DNA from: Bacillus sp. RAR_GA_16
GTDB lineage: Bacteria > Bacillota > Bacilli > Bacillales > Guptibacillaceae
NCBI RefSeq assembly: GCF_020165985.1
Contig: NZ_JAIUKZ010000011.1
Coordinates: 1-64,000 of the forward strand
Length of the DNA: 64,000 bases
Direction: 5' to 3'
Part shown: one piece after another, positions 42,855 to 51,591 of the stretch
Numbering within the stretch: position 1 is the stretch's first letter
Layout of the letters: each line of letters starts with the position of its first letter
Position numbers and translations under genes: made by a program
Notes under the pieces: model-generated
Database searches by the model: none
The model's input: only the letters and a program-made list of their open reading frames with translations
What the model was told of the DNA's origin: nothing

Positions 42855-43976
42855 TTAGTTAACCGCACAGCGGTTTGGTCCTATTTCCATTTCTCTTTTC
42901 GTTTCTTCATCAGGGGTCATTTTCCCCATGTTTGTTTCACGAATTTCTTGATAAGCATTTGGCTGAGGCGGAAGGTTTTCCGTTACCATCTTTCTAAATT
43001 CTTCTTCTTTTTCTACGTTAAGACCATCATTTTTTTGGTAAAGATCCTGCAACGTTGCAGAGACGAGTCCTTTTTCATCAAGCTCTGCCATTTTTGAAAA
43101 GTGAGCTGGTAGTACAACTAATTCTCCAGCCATTTCTTTGTAACGGTCATAAAGCGTTGTGCGTAGGTCTTGCACCCAATCTTCCGCCTTACCAGCTAAA
43201 TCCGGGCGTCCAATAGACTCGACAAATAGAATGTCACCTGTTAAAAGGTAAGCATCATGAATCATAAGGGACGTACTTCCAATTGTGTGTCCTGGAGAGT
43301 AAATCGGTTCAATCGTAACCTCACCAATCGTTACTGTACTTCCTTCTTTTAATGCCGTATAGTCAAACGTTACTTCACCAGCGTCTTCTTCTGGTAGGTA
43401 ATACGTTCCATTCACCTGATCAGCTAAAGTCTTACCACCAGAAATATGGTCTGCGTGAAGATGAGTATCGAACGTTGCTTTAATCGTAAGACCTTTGTTC
43501 TCAGCAAACGATGTGTAATTCTCAATCATGCGATTCGTATCCACTACTGCTGCTTCACCATTCGATTCGATTAAATAGGAAAGGCACCCTTTTCCAAGGC
43601 GAACAAATTGATAAAGCGCTCCTCCCGGAAGGTCACCAACTTTAACTGGCTCGAGGTATTCACTCCATGCCTTCATGCCACCTGAAAGATAAGAAACATT
43701 TTCTAGTCCCGCTTCAACAAGCTCTTCCCCTACAAAAATGGAAGACCCTTCTTTCGCACAGACAACAAGAATTTCTTTGTCTTTAGGAAGCTTCGGAAGA
43801 ATGTCTTCTACTCCATCGATTAAATCAAAGTATGGAACATTCATTGACATAACGGATGCGCCTTCGATTTTCCAGTCGCCGTATGCTTCTTCATTTCTTA
43901 CATCGAGAATAAAGAGCTCTTGCTGGTTGATTATTTTTGTTGCAACTTCACTTGCTTGTTTTTGTTTCAAAGCCAC
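42855..43976 (-). CDS. Rhodanese-metallo-beta-lactamase fusion (YrkH-like persulfide-processing enzyme)
   Basis: A 373-residue protein: an N-terminal rhodanese domain with Cys73 (VVCAKEGSS), then an MBL domain from about residue 115 with the metal motif [11 protein letters not shown] (His172, His174, Asp176, His177), SPGHTIGST and [17 protein letters not shown]. The motif is of the glyoxalase II/ETHE1 type, so it may be a persulfide dioxygenase or a related hydrolase. In CstB of staphylococci the same domains occur in MBL-rhodanese form. Start GTG 43976 follows ACGGGGG, which overlaps a weak CstR-like repeat (43981-43998). Confidence 0.9.
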   Translation of the reverse strand: MALKQKQASEVATKIINQQELFILDVRNEEAYGDWKIEGASVMSMNVPYFDLIDGVEDILPKLPKDKEILVVCAKEGSSIFVGEELVEAGLENVSYLSGGMKAWSEYLEPVKVGDLPGGALYQFVRLGKGCLSYLIESNGEAAVVDTNRMIENYTSFAENKGLTIKATFDTHLHADHISGGKTLADQVNGTYYLPEEDAGEVTFDYTALKEGSTVTIGEVTIEPIYSPGHTIGSTSLMIHDAYLLTGDILFVESIGRPDLAGKAEDWVQDLRTTLYDRYKEMAGELVVLPAHFSKMAELDEKGLVSATLQDLYQKNDGLNVEKEEEFRKMVTENLPPQPNAYQEIRETNMGKMTPDEETKREMEIGPNRCAVN

Positions 43977-44051
43977 TTTTTATACCCCCGTACGTATTAT
44001 AGTTTTCAAAAAAATTTATGATGCGGGGAAAAATTCCCCGCCCATTAATGA

Positions 44052-44615
44052 TTAAAGATCAGACGTTGTTGGACCGTCCCATTCGGACATTCCTGGCACA
44101 ACATTAATGACATCATAGCCACTCTCAGCTAGCTTTTGAGCAGCAAGATCACTTCTTGTACCTGTACGACAAACAACATAGATTTTCTTTTCTTTATCTA
44201 GCTCTGCCATGCGCGTATCTAAATCGCCTAGTGGCACTGAGATCGCATTTGGAAGGTGGCTAAATGCGTATTCTGCTGGTTCTCTTACATCTACGATCGT
44301 AATTTCATCGTCAGATAGTTTAGCTGTAAGGTCTTCATTTGAAATCACGTGAGGATGACTCTTCTCAAGATTCGTTTCTCCATCTGACGCCTTACGAACA
44401 TAATGCTTTAATACGTCTCCTTCTTCCACTGTACCAAGATAGTGATGCCCAACTTTATCAGCCCACGCTTTAAGGTCAGCTTTCGATCCTTTGTCTGTCG
44501 CTAGAATTTCTAGAACGACTCCAGAATCAAGGTCCTTCATTATTTTCTTTGTTTTGACAATGGGCATCGGGCACGCTAGCCCTTTCGCATCGAGTACGTG
44601 ATCAGTTTGTATCAT
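44052..44615 (-). CDS. TusA-rhodanese fusion (YrkF-like)
   Basis: A 187-residue fusion of a TusA domain (Cys15 in LACPMPIV, residues 1-75) and a rhodanese domain (ITIVDVREPAEYAFSHLPNA, active Cys149 in VVCRTGTRSD). The equivalent CstA/YrkF proteins shuttle sulfane sulfur. It lies 21 bp downstream of the single-domain rhodanese gene. Confidence 0.92.
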   Translation of the reverse strand: MIQTDHVLDAKGLACPMPIVKTKKIMKDLDSGVVLEILATDKGSKADLKAWADKVGHHYLGTVEEGDVLKHYVRKASDGETNLEKSHPHVISNEDLTAKLSDDEITIVDVREPAEYAFSHLPNAISVPLGDLDTRMAELDKEKKIYVVCRTGTRSDLAAQKLAESGYDVINVVPGMSEWDGPTTSDL

Positions 44616-44636
44616 ATGTTCTACCTCCTGTATTGG

Positions 44637-44945
44637 TTATTCTGTTTCTCCAGTCCATGCAAGCATGCCGCCTGTCATATTTAGAACGGAATACCCGTTT
44701 GATTTCAAAACCATTGAAGCCATGCTACTTCTGCCACCAGATTGACAGACAATGATATGCTCTGTATCTTTATCAAGTTCATTCATTCTCGCCTGTAGTT
44801 CATTAACCGGAAGATTATAGGCACCAGGAATCTTTCCTTCGGCCACTTCTTCTGGTCCACGAACATCGACAATACTAATCGCTTTATTAGCTTTTACCAT
44901 TTCATTTACTTCAACTGGTGTAACATCTTTAACATAACCAGACAT
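44637..44945 (-). CDS. Rhodanese-like sulfurtransferase
   Basis: A 102-residue single rhodanese domain, SIVDVRGPEEVAEGKIPGAYNLP, with active Cys67 in the loop CQSGGRSS. ATG 44945 follows AGGAGGAATT. The upstream gene stops at 44957, so translation is tightly linked. Confidence 0.92.
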   Translation of the reverse strand: MSGYVKDVTPVEVNEMVKANKAISIVDVRGPEEVAEGKIPGAYNLPVNELQARMNELDKDTEHIIVCQSGGRSSMASMVLKSNGYSVLNMTGGMLAWTGETE

Positions 44946-44956
44946 GACAATTCCTC

Positions 44957-45316
44957 CTATTTCCACATATTCATTCCGCCGCGAACATTATAAACAGATG
45001 TAAATCCCTGTCTTTTTAATTCTCCGCAGGCTTTTGAACTTCTCATACCACTCTGACAAATCACGACAACTTCTTTATTAGGATCAAGTTCTTTTGCTCG
45101 TTTGCTTAATTGGTGAAGCGGCATGTTTTTGAATTGCTTCACTTTTTGGCCTTTATATTCACCAGGTGTACGTACATCAATAAACTGAACATCTCGTTCG
45201 TTGAATTTCGCTTTTGCCTGTTCAGAAGTGATGGTAGTTACACCTTTTCCAGGTCCTACTCTTTTGTAAATAAACCAGGCAGCTATGACAATCACTGCGA
45301 TCACTATAAGTTCCAT
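44957..45316 (-). CDS. Membrane-anchored rhodanese
   Basis: A 119-residue protein with an N-terminal transmembrane helix (residues 2-17), a short basic linker and a rhodanese domain (VQFIDVRTPGEYKGQKVKQF, Cys87 in CQSGMRSS). The helix orientation, with the basic KR after it, suggests a cytoplasmic domain at the membrane. ATG 45316 follows AGGAGTGA. B. subtilis yrk has no exact counterpart, so this is an added gene. Confidence 0.9.
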   Translation of the reverse strand: MELIVIAVIVIAAWFIYKRVGPGKGVTTITSEQAKAKFNERDVQFIDVRTPGEYKGQKVKQFKNMPLHQLSKRAKELDPNKEVVVICQSGMRSSKACGELKRQGFTSVYNVRGGMNMWK

Positions 45317-45328
45317 CTCAGTCACTCC

Positions 45329-45808
45329 TTATATGAAGAGATTGACGTTACCATCTTCAGCATCGCCAAGATAAGCGGCAACACCTGCATAATCGATTTC
45401 TTCTAGTAACTCATCTTTTTGTAGACCAAGTAGATCCATCGTCATTGTACAAGCAACAAGTTTCACTTCCTGTTCTTGTGCAAGTTCAATGAGCTGTGGA
45501 AGTTCTGTTACATTATGCTTTTTAATGACGTTCTTAATCATTTTCTTGCCCATTCCACCATAGTTCATTTTGGAAAGGCCCATTTTGTCAGCGCCACGCG
45601 GCATCATTTTCCCAAACATTTTCTCTAAGAAACCTTTGTTAACATCAACTTGCTGATCTTTCCGAAGAGCGTTCAAACCCCAGAAAGTATGGAAAATCGT
45701 TACCTCATGATCATAAGCTGCTGCACCATTTGCAATAATGTAAGCAGCCATTGCTTTGTCGTAATCTCCACTAAATAAAACGATTGTTGTTTTTTTCTGT
45801 TCACTCAT
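45329..45808 (-). CDS. DsrE/DsrF-like protein (YrkE-like)
   Basis: A 159-residue DsrE-fold protein: TIVLFSGDYDKAMAAYIIANGAAAYDHEVTIFHTFWGL, a methionine-rich middle and the conserved Cys120 in VKLVACTMTMDLLG. Proteins of this type accept or release persulfide with TusA partners. A CstR-like operator lies 20 bp upstream, giving possible second control within the operon. Confidence 0.9.
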   Translation of the reverse strand: MSEQKKTTIVLFSGDYDKAMAAYIIANGAAAYDHEVTIFHTFWGLNALRKDQQVDVNKGFLEKMFGKMMPRGADKMGLSKMNYGGMGKKMIKNVIKKHNVTELPQLIELAQEQEVKLVACTMTMDLLGLQKDELLEEIDYAGVAAYLGDAEDGNVNLFI

Positions 45809-45828
45809 TCTATCTATATCCTCCTCTT

Positions 45829-45846
45829 ATACACCCGAGGGTATAT
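45829..45846. promoter_or_regulatory. CstR/CsoR-type operator upstream of dsrE
   Basis: ATACACCCGAGGGTATAT is a near-palindrome with GGGTAT half-site, similar to the sites at the cstR promoter. Confidence 0.6.
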
Positions 45847-45862
45847 AACGTTTTAAAATTTT

Positions 45863-46123
45863 TTATCGACTTCTAACTAACAGATTGACAGCTTCCTTCA
45901 CCACATCATCAGTCGACTCTCCCTGTTCGATTTGTTGATGAAGACACTGTTCAAGGTTCGAACTTACGATGACGCCAATCGAGCGATCAATTCCAGAACG
46001 TGTTGCTGAGAGTTGCGTTACAATATCTTCGCAGCTCTTCTCTTGCTCCATCATCTGGATGACACCGCGTAATTGACCTTCAATCCGCTTCAATCGATTC
46101 ATAACGGCTTTATCGTATTTCAT
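45863..46123 (-). CDS. cstR: CstR, persulfide-sensing CsoR-family repressor
   Basis: An 86-residue CsoR-family protein with MNRLKRIEGQLRGVIQMM at the N-terminus. Cysteines fall at exactly positions 31 and 60, as in CstR, while the copper-binding x-Cys-His-Cys arrangement of CsoR is missing. CstR forms a Cys31-Cys60 polysulfide bridge upon exposure to sulfane sulfur and releases DNA. It heads the operon of sulfur-handling genes and its promoter carries matching palindromes. Confidence 0.92.
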   Translation of the reverse strand: MKYDKAVMNRLKRIEGQLRGVIQMMEQEKSCEDIVTQLSATRSGIDRSIGVIVSSNLEQCLHQQIEQGESTDDVVKEAVNLLVRSR

Positions 46124-46140
46124 ATAATACCCTCCTCACT

Positions 46141-46160
46141 ATATACCCCTAAGGGTATAA
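46141..46160. promoter_or_regulatory. CstR operator near the cstR start
   Basis: ATATACCCCTAAGGGTATAA, palindromic ATACCC/GGGTAT halves, 18 bp before the cstR start codon. Confidence 0.75.
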
Positions 46161-46207
46161 AATCAAGTAAAAAAAATTTATCTGCAAAACAATTTGGTTT
46201 GTGCTTT

Positions 46208-46251
46208 AAATACCTATAGGGGTATTATAACGCATCTGTATAGAATGTCAA
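46208..46251 (-). promoter_or_regulatory. cstR operon promoter with operator
   Basis: Minus-strand -35 TTGACA (46246-46251), 16-bp spacer, -10 TATAAT (46224-46229). The palindrome AAATACCTATAGGGGTATT starts within the -10 and covers the transcription start (46208-46227), ideal for repression by CstR. Confidence 0.85.
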
Positions 46252-46261
46252 CACCCTGGTT

Positions 46262-46630
46262 TTAAGAAAGCCAATTGATTTGAATAATAAAGTATGTGGC
46301 GATTAGACCAATCATTAACAAGACAACGACAAGTAAAAACACAACAATCCATGAAGAAGAAGGCACCTCAAACTTTAAAATGCGTTTTTTCGTGCGATAG
46401 AACTGCACAGCTCCTCCTGCAATCGTCAGCAACCCGAAAAATAGCGAAGAAAAACTAATAAAGACTGCTACCTGATCATCAGCACGTTCTCCTGCGGCTC
46501 TAGTAAAATGTAAACTCGCTGTTAGAAAACCTATCCCTATAATCGCAATCGAAGTGCGAACCCAGGCTAGAAACGTTCGTTCGTTGGCTAAAAGCTGCTG
46601 CACTCGTCCATCTGCTTTTTTGTTTTCCAT
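46262..46630 (-). CDS. DUF202 (YidH-type) membrane protein
   Basis: A 122-residue protein with the DUF202 signature LLANERTFLAWVRTSIAIIGIG and three membrane helices. Function is not established. Its promoter has a CstR-like operator in the spacer (46657-46677), tying it to the persulfide regulon although it is not in the operon. The gene ends 10 bp before the cstR -35. Confidence 0.88.
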   Translation of the reverse strand: MENKKADGRVQQLLANERTFLAWVRTSIAIIGIGFLTASLHFTRAAGERADDQVAVFISFSSLFFGLLTIAGGAVQFYRTKKRILKFEVPSSSWIVVFLLVVVLLMIGLIATYFIIQINWLS

Positions 46631-46654
46631 GTTTCTTCACCTCACATGAATCGA

Positions 46655-46683
46655 ATTATATACCCCTCAGCGTATATGCGCAA
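46655..46683 (-). promoter_or_regulatory. DUF202 gene promoter with CstR-like operator in the spacer
   Basis: Minus-strand -35 TTGCGC, 17-bp spacer and -10 TATAAT (46655-46660). The spacer holds TATACCCCTCAGCGTATA, the same ATACCCC half-site as the cstR operators with a weaker second half. Confidence 0.6.
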
Positions 46684-46724
46684 CCAATACTTATTTCTAT
46701 TGTATCCTTTTGAAAGCAAAAAAA

Positions 46725-46747
46725 GCAGAATCGATTACGATTCTGCC
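46725..46747 (-). terminator. Intrinsic terminator after msrAB
   Basis: Stem GCAGAATCG / CGATTCTGC with seven T on the minus strand; the msrAB stop codon is inside the hairpin loop. Confidence 0.88.
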
Positions 46748-47862
46748 TCTTCATCAAAAATGCTTAAAAATTCTCCGTAACCTCTCTCTTCCATTTCCTC
46801 TTTTGGGATGAAGTCAAGAGCTGCGGAGTTCAGACAATAGCGAAGACCCGTAGGCTCAGGACCATCTTCAAACACATGTCCAAGGTGTGAATCAGCCCCT
46901 TTACTTCTTACTTCGGTACGAACAGTAAACCAACCTTTATCCTCTTTTTCTACAATGTTCTCAGGCACCAGCGGCTTAGTGAAACTTGGCCAGCCTGTAC
47001 CGGATTCATATTTATCAATCGAGCTAAATAGCGGCTCACCTGAAACGATATCAACATAAATCCCCTCTTCTTTATTATCCCAGTATTCATTATCAAATGC
47101 CTTTTCAGTATCATCTTCCTGGGTGACACTGTATTGAATTGGTGTGAGCATTTCTTTTAATTCTTTATCAGTATACGTAACCGTTGCTTTCGATTCTGGT
47201 ACGTCTACTTCGCGATCATCTCCCCAGGCTTTCTCTAGAAACTGATCACGGCCAGAGTTTTCTCGATAAAATTTATAGCGAAACTCATTTTCTTTGTAAT
47301 AATCTTGATGATAATCCTCCGCTACGTAAAAAGTCGTTGCTTCTTCAACCGGAGTAACAATCTCTTTTTCGAACCGGCCGGATTCCTCAATCTCTTGTTT
47401 CGAAGCCAGCGCAGCCGATTTTTGCTCTTCATTATGATAAAAAATTCCCGATAAATATTGATCCCCACGGTCTACAAATTGTCCTCCATCATCAGTAGGA
47501 TCAATTTGCCTCCAAAACACATCTAAAAGCGTCTCATAGCTAACAATTGAAGGATCATAGTAAACCTGAACTGCTTCAACATGACCGGTTCCACCTGAAG
47601 ATACCTCTTTATAAGAAGGGTTTTCCGTTTCACCGCCAGTATATCCAGAAACGGCTTCGCGAACGCCATCTAACTTTTCAAAGGGCGGCTCCATACACCA
47701 GAAACAACCACCTGCAAAAGTGGCTATAGCTTCATTGTCCTGAACTGCTTGAGCCGGCTCACTTCCATATGATCGTTTAAAGATCACATCATATAGTTTA
47801 GGCAAAGTAAAAATCAAAACAGCGGCTAGACCAGCCAATAGCATCCACCTTGTTATTTTCAT
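46735..47862 (-). CDS. msrAB: Membrane-anchored MsrA-MsrB methionine sulfoxide reductase fusion
   Basis: A 375-residue fusion: N-terminal membrane anchor (residues 6-22), MsrA domain with Cys53 in [12 protein letters not shown], then MsrB domain with [13 protein letters not shown] and catalytic Cys343 in [11 protein letters not shown]. It repairs both S- and R-methionine sulfoxide, here in extracytoplasmic proteins. The usual MsrB zinc CxxC pairs are absent. It begins 3 bp after the histidine kinase gene, forming a RR-HK-msrAB operon, so the pair probably senses oxidative or chlorine stress at the envelope. Confidence 0.93.
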   Translation of the reverse strand: MKITRWMLLAGLAAVLIFTLPKLYDVIFKRSYGSEPAQAVQDNEAIATFAGGCFWCMEPPFEKLDGVREAVSGYTGGETENPSYKEVSSGGTGHVEAVQVYYDPSIVSYETLLDVFWRQIDPTDDGGQFVDRGDQYLSGIFYHNEEQKSAALASKQEIEESGRFEKEIVTPVEEATTFYVAEDYHQDYYKENEFRYKFYRENSGRDQFLEKAWGDDREVDVPESKATVTYTDKELKEMLTPIQYSVTQEDDTEKAFDNEYWDNKEEGIYVDIVSGEPLFSSIDKYESGTGWPSFTKPLVPENIVEKEDKGWFTVRTEVRSKGADSHLGHVFEDGPEPTGLRYCLNSAALDFIPKEEMEERGYGEFLSIFDEEAES

Positions 47863-47865
47863 CTG

Positions 47866-48909
47866 TTATTCCTCCTTAATATCTAATGGAAGCATAAACC
47901 AGAATTCACTGCCTTCTCCTAAAGAACTTTCAACCCCAATCTTCCCTCCATGGAGCTCAACCAGCTGTCGCGAGATCGCAAGGCCTAAGCCCGATCCTCC
48001 ATATTTCGTATTTCGTGATTTTTCCACCCTATAAAAGCGATCAAAGACCCGGTCTACTTCTTTTTCTGAGATGCCACTTCCTTGATCTTTTATGATAAAC
48101 ACAGCAACTGTCTCTACCTGTTTCAGTGAAATCGAAATGGTGGAATGATCGGGCGAGAAAGCAATGGCATTTTGAATCAAATTCGTTAAGACACGTTTAA
48201 TCTGATCAGGCATCATCGGAATAGCCCCTAACTTATCCTCGATATCCACAGAAAGATCAATGTCTCTCTCTTGAATCCTACGATCAAACTGCTGTAATGT
48301 ATCAACAAGAATCACGTCAGGATGAATCCATTCTGGTTCGTAAATGGATGTTCCACTTTCAAGCTGCGATAAGGTTAAGAGTTCTTCAATTAAGTGACTT
48401 AATCGCTCTGTCTCTCTTTCGATCGTCTCAAGATACCGCCTCTCCGTTTTCTTATCAGTCACAACGCCATCTTGTAGAGCTTCTGCGAAAGAGCGAATCG
48501 AAGAAACCGGTGTTCTAAGATCATGCGAAACATTGGCGATCAATTCCGTTTTATATTCCTCAGAACGCTTCAACTCAGAAAACATTTGATTTAATTTTTC
48601 CGACATGACATTAAAATGTTGAGCCAGTTCCTGTATTTCTATCGGACCTTTCTCCGACATTGTTACATCAAACTTCCCGTCTGCTATGCGACTTGTCTCT
48701 TCCGTCATCTGATTCACTGATTTTAAAATTTGAGAAGTGAAGAAAAAATGAGCCAGCATGGATAGAGACCCAGCTCCAATTGTGATGACTGTAAGAGTGA
48801 GAATAAGCTCAGGTGATAGGACCATTCTGACATAACTGATGATGAGAAAGATCAAAATAATCGTGATCGAGATCCCGTTAGCAATCATAAGCATCGTACG
48901 AAGCTTCAT
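47866..48909 (-). CDS. Intramembrane-sensing-type histidine kinase
   Basis: A 347-residue kinase with two closely spaced helices (about 9-30 and 36-56) and almost no extracellular loop, then HAMP, His129 in NVSHDLRTPVSS, and an ATPase with NAIAFSP, DQGSGIS and GGSGLGLAIS. The tiny loop suggests signal sensing in or at the membrane. Four-bp overlap (ATGA) with the regulator gene. Confidence 0.93.
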   Translation of the reverse strand: MKLRTMLMIANGISITIILIFLIISYVRMVLSPELILTLTVITIGAGSLSMLAHFFFTSQILKSVNQMTEETSRIADGKFDVTMSEKGPIEIQELAQHFNVMSEKLNQMFSELKRSEEYKTELIANVSHDLRTPVSSIRSFAEALQDGVVTDKKTERRYLETIERETERLSHLIEELLTLSQLESGTSIYEPEWIHPDVILVDTLQQFDRRIQERDIDLSVDIEDKLGAIPMMPDQIKRVLTNLIQNAIAFSPDHSTISISLKQVETVAVFIIKDQGSGISEKEVDRVFDRFYRVEKSRNTKYGGSGLGLAISRQLVELHGGKIGVESSLGEGSEFWFMLPLDIKEE

Positions 48910-49598
48910 GATGCTCCTCCCTCAAACTTATACCCGATACCCCATACCGTCTTTATCCATTTCGGTGCTGCTGAATCCAGTTCTATTTTCTCCCGAAGTC
49001 TTCTAATATGAACATTAATTGTATTACCATCTCCATCAAATTCGTAGCCCCAGATCGCTTCAATTAATTGTGAACGGGGGAAAACACGGGTTGGATGACT
49101 GGCTAGTAAATAAAGAAGATCAAATTCTTTAACGGTCAGATCGGCTTCTTTACCAGCTACGGTTACCAATCGTTTCGATTCATCAATCATTAGCTCTCCA
49201 AAAACCATGATAGAAGATTTCTCTACAGGTTGACGCTTTGTCCTTCGTAAAATATTTCGAACGCGCAACACAAGTTCCCTTGGGCTGAACGGCTTCGTTA
49301 AATAGTCATCCGCCCCGATCGTTAAACCTAACAATCGATCTCGCTCCTGTCCTAAAGCCGTTAACATCATAATGGGAACATCATCTACTTCTCTTATTTC
49401 CTCGGCTGTTTCCATACCATCTTTAAGTGGCATCATTAGATCAAGAACAATAAGATCTGGTTGTTCTGTTTTCCATTTTGTTAGTGCCTCTTCTCCATTA
49501 CTAGCAGTAATCACGACATATCCATCACGTTCTAAATATCTTGAACTAACATCAAGAATGGCTTCTTCATCATCTACAAGTAGAATTTTTTCTGCCAT
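48906..49598 (-). CDS. OmpR/PhoB-type response regulator
   Basis: A 230-residue regulator with receiver Asp53 (LDLMMP), TKPFSPRELVLR, and winged-helix DNA-binding domain (ADLTVKEFDLLYLL, VWGIGYKFEGG). It heads the operon with the kinase and msrAB. No terminator separates the three genes. Confidence 0.93.
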   Translation of the reverse strand: MAEKILLVDDEEAILDVSSRYLERDGYVVITASNGEEALTKWKTEQPDLIVLDLMMPLKDGMETAEEIREVDDVPIMMLTALGQERDRLLGLTIGADDYLTKPFSPRELVLRVRNILRRTKRQPVEKSSIMVFGELMIDESKRLVTVAGKEADLTVKEFDLLYLLASHPTRVFPRSQLIEAIWGYEFDGDGNTINVHIRRLREKIELDSAAPKWIKTVWGIGYKFEGGAS

Positions 49599-49876
49599 AA
49601 AAAGTCACCTCTAATGTCCAACAAATTGTGATCATCTTCTTTTTGTAGGATGGTTTTATGATAAAAAATAAAGATTAGTGATTTCTAAAGAAAGTATTAC
49701 GATTTCATTAACTCTTTTCTAGTGTAACTTATTTTAACAAGACCGTAGATTTTTAATCGGTTTTGAAATTTTGTAAACTCATCCGGGTGTGTCATCATTT
49801 TTCTGGTTAAATTCCCTTTTAGGTGATAGGATATAGAATAGAACGAAACAAATATTTTTCGTAAGGAGTATATACG

Positions 49877-50245
49877 ATGAAAAAATACAATATCCCTGTT
49901 GAAGCTGCCCTCGAAGTGATTGGAGGAAAGTGGAAGGTCGTCATACTCTGTCACTTAATTGAAGGTACGAAACGAACCGGTGGACTTAAGAAATTGATGC
50001 CTGGTATAACGCAAAAAATGCTGACACAACAGCTACGTGAATTAGAAGAGGATGGTGTGATTTTAAGAAAAGTGTACAATCAAATCCCACCTAAAGTTGA
50101 ATACTCACTAACTGACTACGGATGGTCTTTAAAAGAAATACTGGATTCACTTTGCTCATGGGGCGAGCAGCATATTGAAAAAACTTACCCGTGTAAAGAA
50201 GATGTGCTTTTGCAACCAGAAGAACGAGATACGATGAAAGCTTAA
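49877..50245 (+). CDS. HxlR/DUF24 family transcriptional regulator
   Basis: A 122-residue MarR-fold regulator: VEAALEVIGGKWKVVILCHLIEGTKRTGGLKKLMPGITQKMLTQQLRELEEDGVI, wing RKVYNQIPPKVEYSLTDYG. Cys25 lies in the first helix region; many HxlR proteins sense aldehydes or quinones via a single N-terminal Cys. ATG follows GTAAGGAG. The 278-bp upstream gap has no other gene and no clear operator. It stands alone, target genes unknown. Confidence 0.92.
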   Translation: MKKYNIPVEAALEVIGGKWKVVILCHLIEGTKRTGGLKKLMPGITQKMLTQQLRELEEDGVILRKVYNQIPPKVEYSLTDYGWSLKEILDSLCSWGEQHIEKTYPCKEDVLLQPEERDTMKA

Positions 50246-50249
50246 CGTA

Positions 50250-50279
50250 AAAATGCCCGCGCTTAGCGCGGGCATTTTT
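50250..50279. terminator. Bidirectional intrinsic terminator
   Basis: Perfect 12-bp stem AAATGCCCGCGC / GCGCGGGCATTT with TTA loop. Confidence 0.92.
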
Positions 50280-50281
50280 TG

Positions 50282-51259
50282 TTATCTTTTCGCTGAAGTT
50301 AATTTATCTGGTGAAGGTAACCATCGATCAAATGCCAGCAGTTTGGAGAAAAACGGCATGGCGAAGATAGTAGAAACGAACAACGTAAAGATTAAGATAA
50401 ATGGAACTCCCCATATCGTCGCAATGACTTCAGAAGATTGCTGTTCAAGGAACCACTTAATGACAAATCCGTGGAACAAATAAATCGCAAAGGTTCTTGA
50501 TCCTAATGGAGTAAATACCATAGGTCCTTCTGGAATCATCGCAAAGAATAGAAACATGACGATCGCTGTACCAATGTAATACGTCAGGCGAATCAACAAG
50601 TCTGTGTTAGATTCATAAACATACGTACCATAGAGAAGATCAGCTAGTCCATCAATTTTGTATAGATAAAAAAGTAGGAACAATCCACTAAGAACGACAG
50701 GAGCAATCCACTTCATATAAGGGAATCGGATTGGTTTCTTTCTACGCCCCATTACCATTCCAAGGACAAAGAACGGTAGAAAAACAAAAAGGCGATCAAG
50801 TGATAGAAATCTTTCAACATCAAAGTAACCTACCACGAGACCCGCACCAATACTTAATGGAAGCAAAATGCTCGCTTTCATTTTAAGTAAAATCGGTGAG
50901 ATTAGCTTATAAGCTGCAATACATATCAAGAACCACATCGCCCATCTCGGCGTAAGAAACTCAATTGCAAAGGATTTTTGATACAGATTTGTGTAATAGA
51001 TCGAATAAATGACTTGAAAAATGACATATGGCAACAAAAACGTCGTGAATATTTTCCAGAAATATTTTGTACCCGATGCTTTTCGAGTAAAATAGCCGGC
51101 CAAAAAAATAAAAGCGGGCATGTGAAAAATAAAGATCACATGATACAGACTGTAAAGAAAACGAGAGTCATTAATGAATGGCGTCAACAAATGACCACCC
51201 ACTACTAATAATATTAAGATAGCTTTACTATTATCGAAGTATGCAATACGTTCTGACAC
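50282..51259 (-). CDS. Acyltransferase 3 family membrane protein
   Basis: A 325-residue protein with about ten membrane helices and the family opening YFDNSKAILILLVVGGHLLTPF, where the His is the conserved catalytic-type residue, plus FHMPAFIFLAGYFTRK. Such proteins O-acylate extracellular polysaccharides or antibiotics. GTG 51259 is chosen for GAGGAGG 8 bases upstream. Single gene, substrate unknown. Confidence 0.87.
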   Translation of the reverse strand: MSERIAYFDNSKAILILLVVGGHLLTPFINDSRFLYSLYHVIFIFHMPAFIFLAGYFTRKASGTKYFWKIFTTFLLPYVIFQVIYSIYYTNLYQKSFAIEFLTPRWAMWFLICIAAYKLISPILLKMKASILLPLSIGAGLVVGYFDVERFLSLDRLFVFLPFFVLGMVMGRRKKPIRFPYMKWIAPVVLSGLFLLFYLYKIDGLADLLYGTYVYESNTDLLIRLTYYIGTAIVMFLFFAMIPEGPMVFTPLGSRTFAIYLFHGFVIKWFLEQQSSEVIATIWGVPFILIFTLFVSTIFAMPFFSKLLAFDRWLPSPDKLTSAKR

Positions 51260-51591
51260 GAAAAACAACCTCCTCAAAGGATTGAAAGACGGTACCGTCC
51301 TTCTCTATATACCCTCAATTTCTTATTTTCATCCTTTATATTTGTAAGTTATTCGCACCTTGATCGTATGATTCTGTCAATATCACTAAAAGAAAGAATA
51401 TTCTAACGCCGATTCTTGTCAGAAACACAACTTTTTTACCACTTACAATTGAGGCGAATGGCTTAATTTCTATTGAAAACGTTTGAATTAATAGAAAAAT
51501 ATATTTTTTCTGAATAATCCTATTGTTTTTTTCTTCAGTGATGAGTAGAATGAATGTTATATTTTCACACATACAAAAGGAGGCGGGAGAC
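51260..51591. promoter_or_regulatory. Intergenic region with cre-like site and promoter of the cstA-type gene
   Basis: This 332-bp gap holds a cre-like element TTGAAAACGTTTGAA (51473-51487, one mismatch to WTGNAANCGNWNNCW) and a promoter TTGTTT, 17 bp, TAGAAT (51523-51551) reading into the CstA gene. The cre lies upstream of the -35, where CcpA can activate. The remainder is AT-rich and shows nothing else. Confidence 0.5.

Noticed and set aside
43981-43998. Fifth CstR operator before the rhodanese-MBL gene
   Set aside because: TATACCCCCGTACGTATT resembles the sites, but its G-run also serves as the ribosome-binding site and the second half is weak; no promoter is evident.
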